Source: Thermoanaerobaculum sp. | GTDB lineage: Bacteria > Acidobacteriota > Thermoanaerobaculia > Multivoradales > UBA5704 | Assembly: GCA_021154885.1 (NCBI GenBank) | Contig: JAJKHS010000080.1 | Coordinates: 92,879-156,878 of the forward strand | Length of the DNA stretch: 64,000 bases | Direction of reading: 5' to 3' | Shown here: positions 42,521 through 51,102 of the stretch, in pieces | Numbering within the stretch: the stretch's first letter is position 1 | How the letters are laid out: the number at the start of each line of letters is the position of its first letter | Position numbers and translations under genes: made by a program | Notes under the pieces: model-generated | Told to the model about the DNA's origin: nothing | Database searches by the model: none | Seen by the model: the letters and a program-made list of their open reading frames with translations, nothing else

Positions 42521-43830
42521 GGGTCCTCGAAGCCGATCTGACCTGGACCGGGAATCGCTTCGAATCCGGCGTCCAGGTCGCCGTGGGCGAGGACGGCCGC
42601 ATCGCGGCCGTGGGCGCCCTGGGGCGGACGCCGGACGCACGCCTCGCCGGACGCGCCCTCCTCCCCGGCTTCGTAACGGCCCACTCCCACGCCTTCCAGC
42701 GGGGCTTGCGAGGGCGGGGCGAGACCTTCCCCCGCGGCAGCGGCAGCTTCTGGACCTGGCGCGAGGCCATGTACGACCTCGTGTCGCGGCTCGACGCCGC
42801 CACCTTCCGCGCCCTCTGCGTTCAGACCTTTCGGGAGATGAGGGCGGCGGGCGTCACCGCCGTGGGGGAGTTCCACTACTTCCATCACCGGGAGGAGAGC
42901 CCGGACGCGGCCGACTACGAATTCGACGAGCTGGTCCTCGCCGCCGCCGCCGAGGCGGGCCTGCGCATCGTCCTCATCCAGTCCTACTACCACACGGGGG
43001 CCGTGGGCCAGCCCCTGGAGGGGGCCCAGCGCCGCTTCCGCTCCCCCTCGCCCAAGGTCTACTGGGAGCAGATGGAGCGCCTGGCCGGGCTCATCGATGA
43101 CTCCAACCGGCAGCACGGGCAGGGCCGGCAGAGCCTGGCCGCCTCGGTCCACAGCCTGCGGGCCGCGGGTCCGGACGACCTGGCGGCGATCTATGACGAG
43201 GCGCGGCGGCGGGACCTGCCGTTCCACATCCACGTCGAGGAGCAGCAGCGGGAGATCGAGGACGTCCTCGCCTACTACGGCCAGCGCCCCATGGCCCTGC
43301 TGCTGGAGACCCTGGGCACGGCCACGGATCTGACGGCGATCCACTGCACCCATACGGACGGCGAGGAGATGGAGCGCTTCCTGGCCGCCGGGGGCACCGT
43401 CTGCTTCTGCCCGCTCACCGAGGGCAACCTGGGCGACGGCATCCCGGCCGCGCCCCGGAGCCACCCCACGAGCGGCGCCTTCTGCCTGGGGAGCGACTCC
43501 AACGCCCGCATCTCCCCCATCGAAGAGATGCGCTGGCTCGAATACGGCCAGCGCCTCGCCACCGAGAGCCGGGGTGCGCTGCGAAACGAAGAAGGGAACG
43601 TCGCGAAGCTCCTGCTGGACGCGGCCACCCTGGGAGGCGCGAAGTCCCTGGGGATCGATGCCGGCCGCATCGCCCCCGGCCTCTGGGCCGACTTCGCGGC
43701 GCTCGACCTGGGCTCCCCCATGCTGGCGGGCTGGACGCCGGAGACGCTGCTGGAGGCGGTGATCTTCGGCGCGACGGAGGGGGTGGTGGCGGCGACGTGC
43801 GTGGGTGGGGAGTGGGGGGAGGGGCGGTAG
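42517..43830 (+). CDS. hutF: Formimidoylglutamate deiminase (HutF)
   Basis: 437 residues. Amidohydrolase converting N-formimidoyl-L-glutamate to N-formyl-L-glutamate and ammonia in histidine degradation. The metal motif H-x-H is in VTAHSHAFQRGLRG near 54-66, followed by the HutF-specific SGSFWTWREAMYDL near 70. Further ligands: FHIHVEEQQREIED near 235, LTAIHCTHTDGEEM near 275 and FCLGSDSNARISPIEEM near 327 (metal Asp). HutF normally works with HutG (formylglutamate deformylase), so the M20 enzyme beside it could take that place. No hutH, hutU or hutI in the window. Confidence 0.92.
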   Translation: MRVLEADLTWTGNRFESGVQVAVGEDGRIAAVGALGRTPDARLAGRALLPGFVTAHSHAFQRGLRGRGETFPRGSGSFWTWREAMYDLVSRLDAATFRALCVQTFREMRAAGVTAVGEFHYFHHREESPDAADYEFDELVLAAAAEAGLRIVLIQSYYHTGAVGQPLEGAQRRFRSPSPKVYWEQMERLAGLIDDSNRQHGQGRQSLAASVHSLRAAGPDDLAAIYDEARRRDLPFHIHVEEQQREIEDVLAYYGQRPMALLLETLGTATDLTAIHCTHTDGEEMERFLAAGGTVCFCPLTEGNLGDGIPAAPRSHPTSGAFCLGSDSNARISPIEEMRWLEYGQRLATESRGALRNEEGNVAKLLLDAATLGGAKSLGIDAGRIAPGLWADFAALDLGSPMLAGWTPETLLEAVIFGATEGVVAATCVGGEWGEGR

Positions 43831-43868
43831 GGAGTCGAGGCGGTTTGGGTTCGCCTATGCTCAGTCTC

Positions 43869-44174
43869 TCAGTGATAGGCAGAGTCGTGGTCAGGGTGAA
43901 GAGAAAGGATCTTCAACCACGATCCTTCCCTATAAGCAACGGCCCTGAAGGCTCGCCCAAGCCGGAAGGTGTAGAGACGCAACCCTTTAGGGCCAGTCCG
44001 GAACGTCACAGCTTCCCATTTCAAACCCGGATCACGATAAACCTGATCCCAGGTCATCTTGGACAGCTTCCCGAGCGTACTGAAGACGCTGACTTGCTGC
44101 TCCTTGGTGAGACTGAAGAAGTCCTCTTGGAACCCACTGTCATTGAGATCGAGGCGAACCCTCTCAGGAGCCAC
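43869..44174 (-). CDS. RelE/ParE-superfamily toxin-like protein
   Basis: 101 residues, compact alpha/beta. The order of elements (FQEDFFSLTKEQQVSVFSTLGKL helix; LKWEAVTFRTGPKGLRLYTFRLGRAFRAVAYREGSWLKIL strands; HPDHDSAY end) fits the RelE-type fold. The GTG start overlaps the stop of the upstream antitoxin-like gene by 11 bases, the usual antitoxin-first order. If functional it would cleave mRNA or poison gyrase; catalytic residues cannot be assigned with confidence. Confidence 0.68.
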   Translation of the reverse strand: MAPERVRLDLNDSGFQEDFFSLTKEQQVSVFSTLGKLSKMTWDQVYRDPGLKWEAVTFRTGPKGLRLYTFRLGRAFRAVAYREGSWLKILSLHPDHDSAYH

Positions 44175-44424
44175 CCAAGATCTTCCTTTCCAGCTCCTTC
44201 AGATCTGTTTCTCGCAAGGGCTCAGATTCAGCCCGGGCAATGGCGCGGTCCAACTTTTCCCGTACCGCGGACTCATTCAGCCAGCGCTCATTGTCGGGGA
44301 TGAACTCGCCGAGCTTGACGAGCCAAACTCCCGGCTCGCATTCCTCAACCATCACTTGGCGCCCAGCGTACCGCTTACCGAGAGCGATCTGACCACTTGT
44401 TCCCACTGTCTTGATGACCGGCAT
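44164..44424 (-). CDS. Antitoxin-like protein, AbrB/MazE-type N-terminus
   Basis: 86 residues. PVIKTVGTSGQIALGKRYAG resembles a swapped-hairpin DNA-binding domain; GVWLVKLGEFIPDNERWL follows, then a charged C-terminal helix (AIARAESEPLRETDLKELER) that could wrap the toxin. First gene of a two-gene toxin-antitoxin pair. ATG 44424 has GGGGGAGG upstream but very close; ATG 44439 (five residues longer) would be leaderless, with CATAAT five bases before it. Either is possible. Confidence 0.68.
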   Translation of the reverse strand: MPVIKTVGTSGQIALGKRYAGRQVMVEECEPGVWLVKLGEFIPDNERWLNESAVREKLDRAIARAESEPLRETDLKELERKILGGS

Positions 44425-44563
44425 ACCTCCCCCTTTCATGCAGCATTATGGCACAACTTCACACGGATCGCCATCGCCGAGTTACAATTGGACATCGGTG
44501 ACCCCAATGCTGAAACGGGCGTCGCGGCCACCGCGGCCACGGCCTGAGGAGGGAATCAGCTTC

Positions 44564-45244
44564 ATGTGCGGACGCTATACGCTCAACTCGTCCGGCGACG
44601 AGATCGCCCTGCTCTTCGACCTCTCCGAGCTCCCGCAGGTGGTGCCCCGCTACAACCTCGCTCCCACCCAGGAGGCGGCGGTGGTGCGCGTCCCCGCGCC
44701 GGGAGCGCCGCGCCAACTCGTCCCCCTGCGCTGGGGGCTCATCCCCTACTGGGCCAAGGAGGCGGCGATCGGCAACAAGATGATCAACGCCCGCGCCGAG
44801 AGCGTGGCCGAGAAGCCCGCGTACAAATGGAGCTTCAAGAAGAAGCGCTGCCTCATCCCGGCGAACGGCTTCTACGAATGGAAGAAGGAGGGAAAGAGCA
44901 AGCAGCCGTACCTGATCCACCGCCAGGACGGCAAGCCCTTCGCCTTCGCCGGCCTGTGGTCCACCTGGGTGGACAGGGAGCACGGCGGCGCCCCCATCGA
45001 GACCTTCACCATCCTCACCACGGACGCGAACGACCTGCTCCGCCCCCTCCACAACCGCATGCCCGTCATCGTCGCTCCGGAGAATTTCGACCTCTGGCTG
45101 GACCCCAAGGTGGAGGACGCGACGAAGCTCCAGCCCCTTCTCGTCCCCCACGCCGTGGAGGGCTTCGAAGCCTTTCCCGTCAGCCGCAACGTCAACAGCC
45201 CGGCCCACGACGCGCCGGACTGTGTAGAGAGATTGGTGGCTTAA
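44564..45244 (+). CDS. HMCES/YedK SOS-response-associated protein
   Basis: 226 residues. Protects abasic sites in single-stranded DNA by forming a DNA-protein crosslink through Cys2. MCGRYTL gives the catalytic Cys2, NLAPTQEA (about 35), RWGLIPYWA and INARAESVAEKPAYK (about 75-90) the Asn and Glu of the active site, CLIPANGFYEWKK (about 105) and LHNRMPVIV near 165 (His) complete it. All conserved residues are present. GAGGAGG lies upstream of the ATG. It is beside a toxin-antitoxin pair and a family 2 repeat; no lexA box was identified. Confidence 0.95.
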   Translation: MCGRYTLNSSGDEIALLFDLSELPQVVPRYNLAPTQEAAVVRVPAPGAPRQLVPLRWGLIPYWAKEAAIGNKMINARAESVAEKPAYKWSFKKKRCLIPANGFYEWKKEGKSKQPYLIHRQDGKPFAFAGLWSTWVDREHGGAPIETFTILTTDANDLLRPLHNRMPVIVAPENFDLWLDPKVEDATKLQPLLVPHAVEGFEAFPVSRNVNSPAHDAPDCVERLVA

Positions 45245-45270
45245 GCCCGCGCGGCACGAGGAAAGAACCT

Positions 45271-45352
45271 CAAGGACAGCAAGGACTTCAAGGACAGCAA
45301 GGACGGAAAAGCTTCTATGTCCCTGCTGTCCTTGAAGTCCTTGTCGTCCTTT
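45271..45352. repeat. Family 2 inverted repeat (9-base period), AAGGAC variant
   Basis: AAGGACAGC, AAGGACTTC, AAGGACAGC, AAGGAC left arm; GTCCCTGCTGTCCTTGAAGT and CCTTGTCGTCCTT right arm. It lies between converging genes, so could serve as a bidirectional terminator. Confidence 0.82.
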
Positions 45353-45363
45353 CTTCGGTCCTC

Positions 45364-45843
45364 CTACAGCACATACGCCAGCGCGAAGATCCCCACCATG
45401 GCGAAGACCAGGGCCAGCTTGGCGGCGATGCCGAGGATCATGCCCAGCCAGGTGCCGAGGCCCACCTTCCCCGCCTGACGGAGGTTGCGCACGGCGAGCC
45501 ACTCCCCCGCCACCGCGCCCAGGAAAGGTCCGAAGATCAGGCCGGGGACGTTGAAGAAGAGGCCCACGATCGTCCCCACGAAGGCCCCGGCAAGTGCCAG
45601 CCAGCTCGCTCCCACCCGCTTGGCGCCCCACCGCGACGCCAGGAAGTCCACGACGAAGGTCAACAGCATCAGGATCGCCAGGATTGAGAGCGTGGGCCAC
45701 CCCACCTTCTGAAAGCCGTCGGCCCAGGCGGCGCAGACCAGCCCCACGAACACCAGCGGCGCCCCGGGCAGGGCGGGCAGCACCGTGCCCGCGATCCCCA
45801 CCAGCACCAGGACGACGGCCAGGGCCCAGAGGGGATTCTCCAC
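45364..45843 (-). CDS. DUF456-family membrane protein
   Basis: 159 residues, four or five hydrophobic helices. LVLVGIAGTVLPALPGAPLV near 15, WADGFQKVGW near 40, FVVDFLASRWGAKRVGASWL near 65, GLFFNVPGLIFGPFLGAVAGEWL near 95 and a final LGIAAKLALVFAMVGIF match the DUF456 pattern of Gly-rich small-residue helices. Inner membrane; function unknown in the family. It follows the S9 peptidase by 12 bases on the same strand, so is probably co-transcribed. Confidence 0.9.
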   Translation of the reverse strand: MENPLWALAVVLVLVGIAGTVLPALPGAPLVFVGLVCAAWADGFQKVGWPTLSILAILMLLTFVVDFLASRWGAKRVGASWLALAGAFVGTIVGLFFNVPGLIFGPFLGAVAGEWLAVRNLRQAGKVGLGTWLGMILGIAAKLALVFAMVGIFALAYVL

Positions 45844-45855
45844 GGGCTCGCCCTC

Positions 45856-47955
45856 CTACCTTGCCCGCCCCAGCCGCCGGTCGAAGAAATCCGCCGCCGT
45901 CCGGTAGGCGGCGAGCCAGCTCGCGGTGCGCAGGAAGCCGTGGATCTCGTCCGGCAGGATGAGCTGCTCCACCTCGACGTGACGCTTCCGCAGGGCCTCG
46001 ACGAGATCCACCGTTTCGCTGAAGGAGACGTTGCGGTCGTCGTCGCCGTGGATCACCAGCACCGGCGACTTCCAGCCGTCCAGCCAGGCCATGGGGGACG
46101 ACTCGAAGGCCAGCCGCTCCTCGTCCGGCTTCGGTCTGTAGCCCGGGATGAAGGTGCGGATGCCGACGTTCCAGTCGTGGACACCGTGAAAGTCCACCCC
46201 GGCGGCGAACAGGTTCGAGGCGCGGGCAAGGCCCAGGGCCGTCAGGTAGCCGCCATAGGAGCCGCCCCAGAGGCCGACGCGGGCGGGATCGACATCCGGC
46301 CGGCCGCGCAGGTAGAGCCCCGCGCCCAGCACGTCGTTGAACTCGCTCGCGCCCGTGGCACCCTGGGCGGGCGCTTCGCGGAAGGACAACCCATACCCCG
46401 TGCCCGAGCGGTAGTTCACGGCCAGCACCACGTAGCCCTGGGCTGCCAGATACTGGTTCATGGCGTAGGCGTTGTTGTAGTAGCCGATGTAATGCCAGCC
46501 CAGCAGCATCTGGCGATGGGAGCCGCCATGGAAGAAGACGAGCCCCGGCCGCCGCTCCCCCGGCTTCACGCCCGGCGGCAGGAAGAGCTGGCCATGGATG
46601 CGCAGACCGTCGGCGGCGCTGAAGATCACCGGCTGAGGCTCCACCAGGGCGCTCTCGGGGAAGCCGGAAGGGATCGTCCCCGCCGCCAGCGGTTGGGCCT
46701 CGCCCGTACCGATCCGGACCACGGCCTCGGCCGGCCGCTTAGCCCCCGAGCGCAGGTAAGCCAGGGCCTTGCCGTCAACGGTCAGCACCGGCAGCCACTC
46801 GATGCCCGTCCCCTTCGTCAGTTGGACGGGCCGGCCGCCGGAGACGTCCACCCTCCAGAGGTGGCGGCGGTCGAGATCGTCCTGGTTGGAATTGAAAACG
46901 ACCTGCCGGCGGTCCGGGGTGAGGTTGACGTATTCGACCTCGAAGTCACCCGGCGTCAGCAGGGTCGCCGGCCCGCCCGCGGCCGGCACCGAGTAGAGAT
47001 GAAGCCAGCCGTCCTTCTCCCAGGGGAAGACCAGCCGGTCCTCCGCCCCCCAGAGGACCTGGTTGGCCGCCACCATCTCCGCGAAGGCGCTCCCCGCTCC
47101 GGGCTCGGCGCGCCAGACCGTCTTCGCCTGGCCGGTGGCCGCGTCCGCCACCAGGATGGACCACGGCTCGGCGCTCACATTGGCATGGAAGAGGGTAACC
47201 TTGTCGGAAGCCGGGCTGCGCAGGAAGGCCACCCGCGAGCTGTCCGGCGACCAGGCGGGCTCGGAGTCCGAGTCGACGCTGGGCGCCATCCAGCGCAGGA
47301 CCTTGGCCGCCACGTCGTAGACGCCGACGAAGCCGTGGTCGCCGCGGTCGCTGACGAAGGCCAGCTTCGAGCCGTCCGGCGAGAACCGGAGCTGCCGGGC
47401 GCCGCCCCGGACCTCGACCCACTGCACGGGCTCCCCCTTGCCGGCGAAGGGTGACCAGAAGACCTTGCCATGATTCACGAAAGCCACGCCGTCGCCCCGG
47501 GGGGAGACCGCCGCGCCGTGCCCGCCGCCGATCTTCACCGGCGTCGCCTCGGGAGCGTCGACGGCGACGCGCCAGACGGCCTGCTCGGCGCCCGCCGGAT
47601 CGCTCGTCGGGTTGGGGACGTCGCCCTGGCGGTTGGGGCCGCCGCCGCGGACGTAGATCAGGCCCTTGCCGTCCGGCGTCCACTCGAGGCCGCCGAGCTG
47701 CTGGCCGTCGTCCTGGGTGTAGCGGGTGATCTGCCGCCCCTTGTAGTCCGGGGGCTCGGCCACCCAGAGATTGCGGACGCCGTTGGCGTTCTGGATCCAG
47801 GCGAGCTTCCCGCCGGCGGGAGACGCCAGCAGCTCCGAGGGAAAAGGCGCGGCGAGCAGCGCCTCCAGGGTGACCGCCGCCGGCCGGGCCACCCGCGGCA
47901 GACCGGCCAATAAGACGACGAAGACGAGGACCAGACGAGCGCGTTCGCGGAGCAT
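45856..47955 (-). CDS. Secreted S9-family prolyl oligopeptidase-type peptidase
   Basis: 699 residues. Serine peptidase cleaving short peptides, probably periplasmic. A signal peptide (about 1-27) precedes a beta-propeller (30-430) with WD40-like PD40 strands (LRFSPDGSKLAFVSDRGDHG; EPAWSPDSSRVAFLRS). The alpha/beta hydrolase domain has the catalytic Ser in GLWGGSYGGYL near 566, Asp in HGDDDRNVSF near 633 and His in DEIHGF near 670. ATG 47955 is preferred to GTG 47958 because GGAGG is four bases upstream. Nutrient peptide use is likely, as for the M20 enzyme. Confidence 0.94.
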   Translation of the reverse strand: MLRERARLVLVFVVLLAGLPRVARPAAVTLEALLAAPFPSELLASPAGGKLAWIQNANGVRNLWVAEPPDYKGRQITRYTQDDGQQLGGLEWTPDGKGLIYVRGGGPNRQGDVPNPTSDPAGAEQAVWRVAVDAPEATPVKIGGGHGAAVSPRGDGVAFVNHGKVFWSPFAGKGEPVQWVEVRGGARQLRFSPDGSKLAFVSDRGDHGFVGVYDVAAKVLRWMAPSVDSDSEPAWSPDSSRVAFLRSPASDKVTLFHANVSAEPWSILVADAATGQAKTVWRAEPGAGSAFAEMVAANQVLWGAEDRLVFPWEKDGWLHLYSVPAAGGPATLLTPGDFEVEYVNLTPDRRQVVFNSNQDDLDRRHLWRVDVSGGRPVQLTKGTGIEWLPVLTVDGKALAYLRSGAKRPAEAVVRIGTGEAQPLAAGTIPSGFPESALVEPQPVIFSAADGLRIHGQLFLPPGVKPGERRPGLVFFHGGSHRQMLLGWHYIGYYNNAYAMNQYLAAQGYVVLAVNYRSGTGYGLSFREAPAQGATGASEFNDVLGAGLYLRGRPDVDPARVGLWGGSYGGYLTALGLARASNLFAAGVDFHGVHDWNVGIRTFIPGYRPKPDEERLAFESSPMAWLDGWKSPVLVIHGDDDRNVSFSETVDLVEALRKRHVEVEQLILPDEIHGFLRTASWLAAYRTAADFFDRRLGRAR

Positions 47956-48061
47956 CACCCCTCCAGGTCGGAAAAGCCGGCGAGACCGGAGGGGTATTGT
48001 CTCCCAAGAGGACTTGAATTGGACACATCCCGGAGATCCGCCAAGGACCTCCTGGTCCAGA

Positions 48062-48250
48062 TCAGTCGATAAACCACTTGGCAGTCTCGGCCACGACCTC
48101 CTCGTGACTGAGCACTCTCCCGGCGCGGACGTCCTCCTCTGCCGCGTTTAGCTTCTCTCGCAAATAGAGACGGTAGAAAACCTCATCGACCTCCACCTGG
48201 TCGGGAAGGTCTTCCATGAGCTTCAGCAGTTCCTGCTTTTCTATGCGCAT
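48062..48250 (-). CDS. Orphan antitoxin-like small protein
   Basis: 62 residues, acidic and helical: KQELLKLMEDLPDQVEVDEV, FYRLYLREKLNAAEEDVRAG, RVLSHEEVVAETAKWF. The pattern resembles small addiction-module antitoxins that pair with RelE/ParE-type toxins. No toxin frame follows in the 103 bases before the S9 gene, so it is either an orphan or a partner of a distant toxin. It lies 51 bases after the zinc-finger/TPR gene on the same strand. Confidence 0.6.
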   Translation of the reverse strand: MRIEKQELLKLMEDLPDQVEVDEVFYRLYLREKLNAAEEDVRAGRVLSHEEVVAETAKWFID

Positions 48251-48301
48251 CTTGAGATACTCCCCTCAGGCTCTCAAGTCATGGTAACACTCGTTTCGTG
48301 C

Positions 48302-49657
48302 TCACTCCTCCGGCTCCTCGAACCGCAGCGCCGGGTCGTACTGGGCACGGCGGAGGTAGGCGGCAACGCCGTTGATCAGGGCCAAGCTCACCCGCTCCGT
48401 CTCCACGGCCTGCTTCAGATAGGCCAGAGCGGCCAGCGCCTCGCGGTGGATATGGAGCGAGGAGAAGATGGGCACCATCTCCGCCGCCAGCCGCTTCAGG
48501 TCCGCTATCCGCCCCTGCTCGGCGTAGAGGATGGCGAGCTCCAGAGAGACCAGGGCGGTATCGTAGGGGACCCCCTCTGCGACGAAGCCGTCGCGCGCCG
48601 CCAGGAACAGAGACTCCGCTTGCTCCACCTGGTTGAGGCCGTGGGCGATCCTGCCCTTCACCCACTTGCGGCGGTTCTGGGACCAGGCATCCGGAAAGCT
48701 GCGGTACAGGGGCCGTGCCTCGCGGTAGAGCCGCTGCGCCTCCAGATAGCGGCCAGAGGACACGAGATAGTCGATCAGGTTGTGCCGCGCGCACAGGAGG
48801 AGCCGCGGTTCCTGCTCGGGATCGATCAGCTCGATCGCCTGGAAAAGGATGGGGATACCCCCTTCAGGATCTCCTGCGTAATGATAGACGGTCGACATCT
48901 TGACCAGAGACCTCCCGGCGCGGTGCCGCTGGTCGCTCTGGAGAAAGATCGCCACCGCCCGCCGCAGGAGCTTGAAGGCCTGTTCAAAGCGCCTCTGATC
49001 TCGCCGCAGCGACGCCTCGAGGTCCAGGAGGATCGCACGCTCCAGAGGGTCCTGGGTGCCGCGGCGGAGATGCCCATAGGCCGAGGCGAAGATCTCGTCG
49101 GCCCTCTGGAGATCGGACCGCAGCCGGTAGGAGTTGCCGATGTACGCCCAGGCCCGCGCCCGCAGGTCCTCGACGAGTTGGACGCTGTAATACTCGGAAT
49201 CCAGGTGCTCGGAGAGCCGCAGCGCCAGGAGACCGAGCTCCTCCGCGCGGACCGGGTTGTTGATGCCCACCTCGAAGCTGCGCTCGATCAACAGCTCGAA
49301 GACTCCCCAGGTGTGAAAGCGGGGCGAGTTCTGCACCAGGAGGTCCCGTTGCTCGGGGGGATGCCGTGCCAGCTCCACGAACAGGTTGGGCGCCTCGGCC
49401 CGCTCTTTCGCCATGGCCCGCTCGCGATCGAGGAGCACCTGCCCGGATTGCGATAGAGCCGGACCGTATTCGGCGGGCTGGCGAGACCACTGAAGGACGT
49501 CCGCGGTCTGCTTCGACAGCGACCGCTGGCGGGCGAGGCCCTGGAAGCGGCGGCGGCACGTCGCGCACCCGACGAGGTGCTCCACGACCTCCAGGTGCTG
49601 CCTCGACAGCGACAACAGGAACTCCTCAAGCGTGAACTCGTTGGGATGGATCTTCAA
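48302..49657 (-). CDS. Anti-sigma-like zinc-finger/TPR protein (paralogue C)
   Basis: 451 residues. H27-x3-C31-x2-C34 (VEHLVGCATCRRRFQ) is an exact match to the zinc anti-sigma motif spacing. TPR-like repeats follow (DLRARAWAYIGNSYRLRSDL near 165; FKLLRRAVAIFLQSDQRHRA near 230; SLELAILYAEQGRIADLKRL near 385). Closest relative is 14294-15565. Upstream lies the exported-peptide gene 49810-50118 with a terminator between, as for paralogue A. AGGAGG lies 12 bases before the ATG. No sigma factor, membrane helix or catalytic domain is visible; a cytoplasmic regulator is the most one can infer. Confidence 0.84.
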   Translation of the reverse strand: MKIHPNEFTLEEFLLSLSRQHLEVVEHLVGCATCRRRFQGLARQRSLSKQTADVLQWSRQPAEYGPALSQSGQVLLDRERAMAKERAEAPNLFVELARHPPEQRDLLVQNSPRFHTWGVFELLIERSFEVGINNPVRAEELGLLALRLSEHLDSEYYSVQLVEDLRARAWAYIGNSYRLRSDLQRADEIFASAYGHLRRGTQDPLERAILLDLEASLRRDQRRFEQAFKLLRRAVAIFLQSDQRHRAGRSLVKMSTVYHYAGDPEGGIPILFQAIELIDPEQEPRLLLCARHNLIDYLVSSGRYLEAQRLYREARPLYRSFPDAWSQNRRKWVKGRIAHGLNQVEQAESLFLAARDGFVAEGVPYDTALVSLELAILYAEQGRIADLKRLAAEMVPIFSSLHIHREALAALAYLKQAVETERVSLALINGVAAYLRRAQYDPALRFEEPEE

Positions 49658-49760
49658 CGCGGTCCTCCTCTCTCCCGAAGCAAAGTATGAGGCCGATGTG
49701 ATTCCGCCTCTACAACACTAGTTACCGCAGAGGGACCAAACGGGACAACGCGAAAGGAGG

Positions 49761-49790
49761 AAAAATAGGCGCCGATCGGGGACCGGCGCC
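49761..49790 (-). terminator. Rho-independent terminator after exported-peptide copy 2
   Basis: On the minus strand: GGCGCCG, nine-base loop, CGGCGCC, then TATTTTT. It lies between the exported-peptide gene and the zinc-finger/TPR gene, as at 15646-15673. Confidence 0.85.
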
Positions 49791-49809
49791 CAAAAGGTTC
49801 TACCAAGAT

Positions 49810-50118
49810 CTACGAATGGCCGTTAGGGTCCATCTGACTACCTGCTTCCGTACCATCTCCAGGCAAGAAATTTCCCGGCGTGGTTTTTCCATCGGGATCC
49901 ATGCTGCTCCCGGCTTGCTCCCAGACCGCCCTCATTCCAGGAGTGCGGGCGGGCGGGGCGGGGAGGACAAGTGCGGCGAACCAGTCCCAGGCGGCGGCGA
50001 GGAATCCTTGGGCGCGAGGCCCGGCCGCCGCGTGGGCCGGCGGCAGCGCGTACGCTGAGGAGACGAAGAGAATGGATAGAACGAGAACCAGAGCCGATGA
50101 GCGGATCTTTTGGGACAT
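49810..50118 (-). CDS. Small exported peptide with duplicated D-P-[N/D]-G motif (copy 2)
   Basis: 102 residues. A signal peptide (about 1-30, ALVLVLSILFVSSAYA) precedes an Ala/Pro-rich segment with a Trp-containing helix (FLAAAWDWFAALVL, then MRAVWEQAG) and two motifs, GSSMDPDG near 69-76 and GSQMDPNGHS at the very C-terminus. This repeats the plan of 15682-15987: same length, same final D-P-[N/D]-G-H-[A/S]. The ATG is preceded by AAGGAGAG. Its own terminator follows. Function unknown; the conserved last ten residues are the likely functional part. Confidence 0.75.
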   Translation of the reverse strand: MSQKIRSSALVLVLSILFVSSAYALPPAHAAAGPRAQGFLAAAWDWFAALVLPAPPARTPGMRAVWEQAGSSMDPDGKTTPGNFLPGDGTEAGSQMDPNGHS

Positions 50119-50375
50119 GACAGTGCCTCTCCTTCGGGCGGACCATTTTTAAGCGGCCTCCATGGCCGCTTCCATCCCCCCTAACCTGAAGAGTGGCTCT
50201 TCTTACCTCAAAGCGTGCCCGTCCGCGCAAATCGGCACGTGGGCTGGTGGCTTTGTCCGTCTGGAAGGGACCCGGAGGAAGGCGCGCCTTGTGGGAACCG
50301 GGTGGGAGCTTGGGGCAGGGGGGCTGCGGACGTGCAGGAGTGGAGAGGGCGGCGTGCCCTCCCTGCTCCTGCAGC

Positions 50376-50795
50376 TCAGGGTGTTGAAGGAGGGGGAGGG
50401 GGCGTCCCCACGGACGCTCCCAGAAGTCGTTTGAGCTCCTGGTACCCCTCCATGAAGGTCACGATCGTGACCACGGTCCCGATGTACCCCAGAGACTCGT
50501 TCGAGAGAGCATCGGTGGCGGGCGGCTTGGTGAAGACGAAGGCGCAGAGGATCAGAAAACCGCTGAGAATCGTGAAGACCGCTGCGGCAGCCCTGATGCA
50601 GTCACCGAGGGAAAGCCCCTCTTTACGACGAGATTTCTTGACCAGAGCGACGAACACGATCGCCGAGAGAGCCAGGATCGCCATGACCCGATAGTCGACC
50701 CAACTGATCACTGTCCGTCCCAGCGTGTCGAGGAAGGCCGAGGGTATCGATAGAGGACCGCCGTTCGCCACACCCTCATGAATCGTCGTCATCAT
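50376..50795 (-). CDS. Small membrane protein of unknown function
   Basis: 139 residues. Two or three hydrophobic segments (VDYRVMAILALSAIVFVALV near 33-52; AAAAVFTILSGFLILCAFVF near 68-88; LGYIGTVVTIVTFMEGY near 102) with a Pro-rich tail. Unrecognised. Its ATG overlaps the stop of the upstream glycine-zipper gene, so the two are translationally coupled. Inner-membrane location is inferred. Confidence 0.6.
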   Translation of the reverse strand: MMTTIHEGVANGGPLSIPSAFLDTLGRTVISWVDYRVMAILALSAIVFVALVKKSRRKEGLSLGDCIRAAAAVFTILSGFLILCAFVFTKPPATDALSNESLGYIGTVVTIVTFMEGYQELKRLLGASVGTPPPPPSTP

Positions 50796-51007
50796 GACGT
50801 GCGCGCACGATGTCGGCGCTTCTCGACGGTCGCGCCGGCGACCCCCCCGACGACGGCTCCCACCACGGCTCCCACGGGACCGCCAATCGCCAAGCCCCCA
50901 AGCCCCATCAGAATCGCACTGGCGGTCCCCAAGCCTCCGGTCCCGCCGCTCAAATCCCTGCCTTCCTCGATTCGGGACACCGCTGTTTTTTCCGCCGATC
51001 GGCTCAT
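50792..51007 (-). CDS. Small glycine-zipper membrane protein
   Basis: 71 residues. After a charged N-terminus, a Gly-rich hydrophobic region (GGTGGLGTASAILMGLGG, then IGGPVGAVVGAVVGGVAG) contains repeated GxxxG and ends in a basic tail (EKRRHRART). Glycine-zipper proteins pack as membrane helices or in the outer-membrane lumen. ATG 51007 is chosen over 51013 because GGGAG is six bases upstream. It is coupled to the downstream membrane protein and lies after tatC. Confidence 0.6.
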   Translation of the reverse strand: MSRSAEKTAVSRIEEGRDLSGGTGGLGTASAILMGLGGLAIGGPVGAVVGAVVGGVAGATVEKRRHRARTS

Positions 51008-51102
51008 CCTCATCTCCCTTTTTTGCAGGATAGCATGCCGCCGCACCCGAGGGAAGAGCCGGAATTGAGGACGGGAGCTCGGCTCTGTGCCTATCCCTAA
51101 CC

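Noticed and set aside
50119..50375. Plus-strand frames between the exported peptide and the membrane-protein genes
   Set aside because: Composition and lack of a ribosome site or conservation pattern do not support a gene; treated as intergenic.
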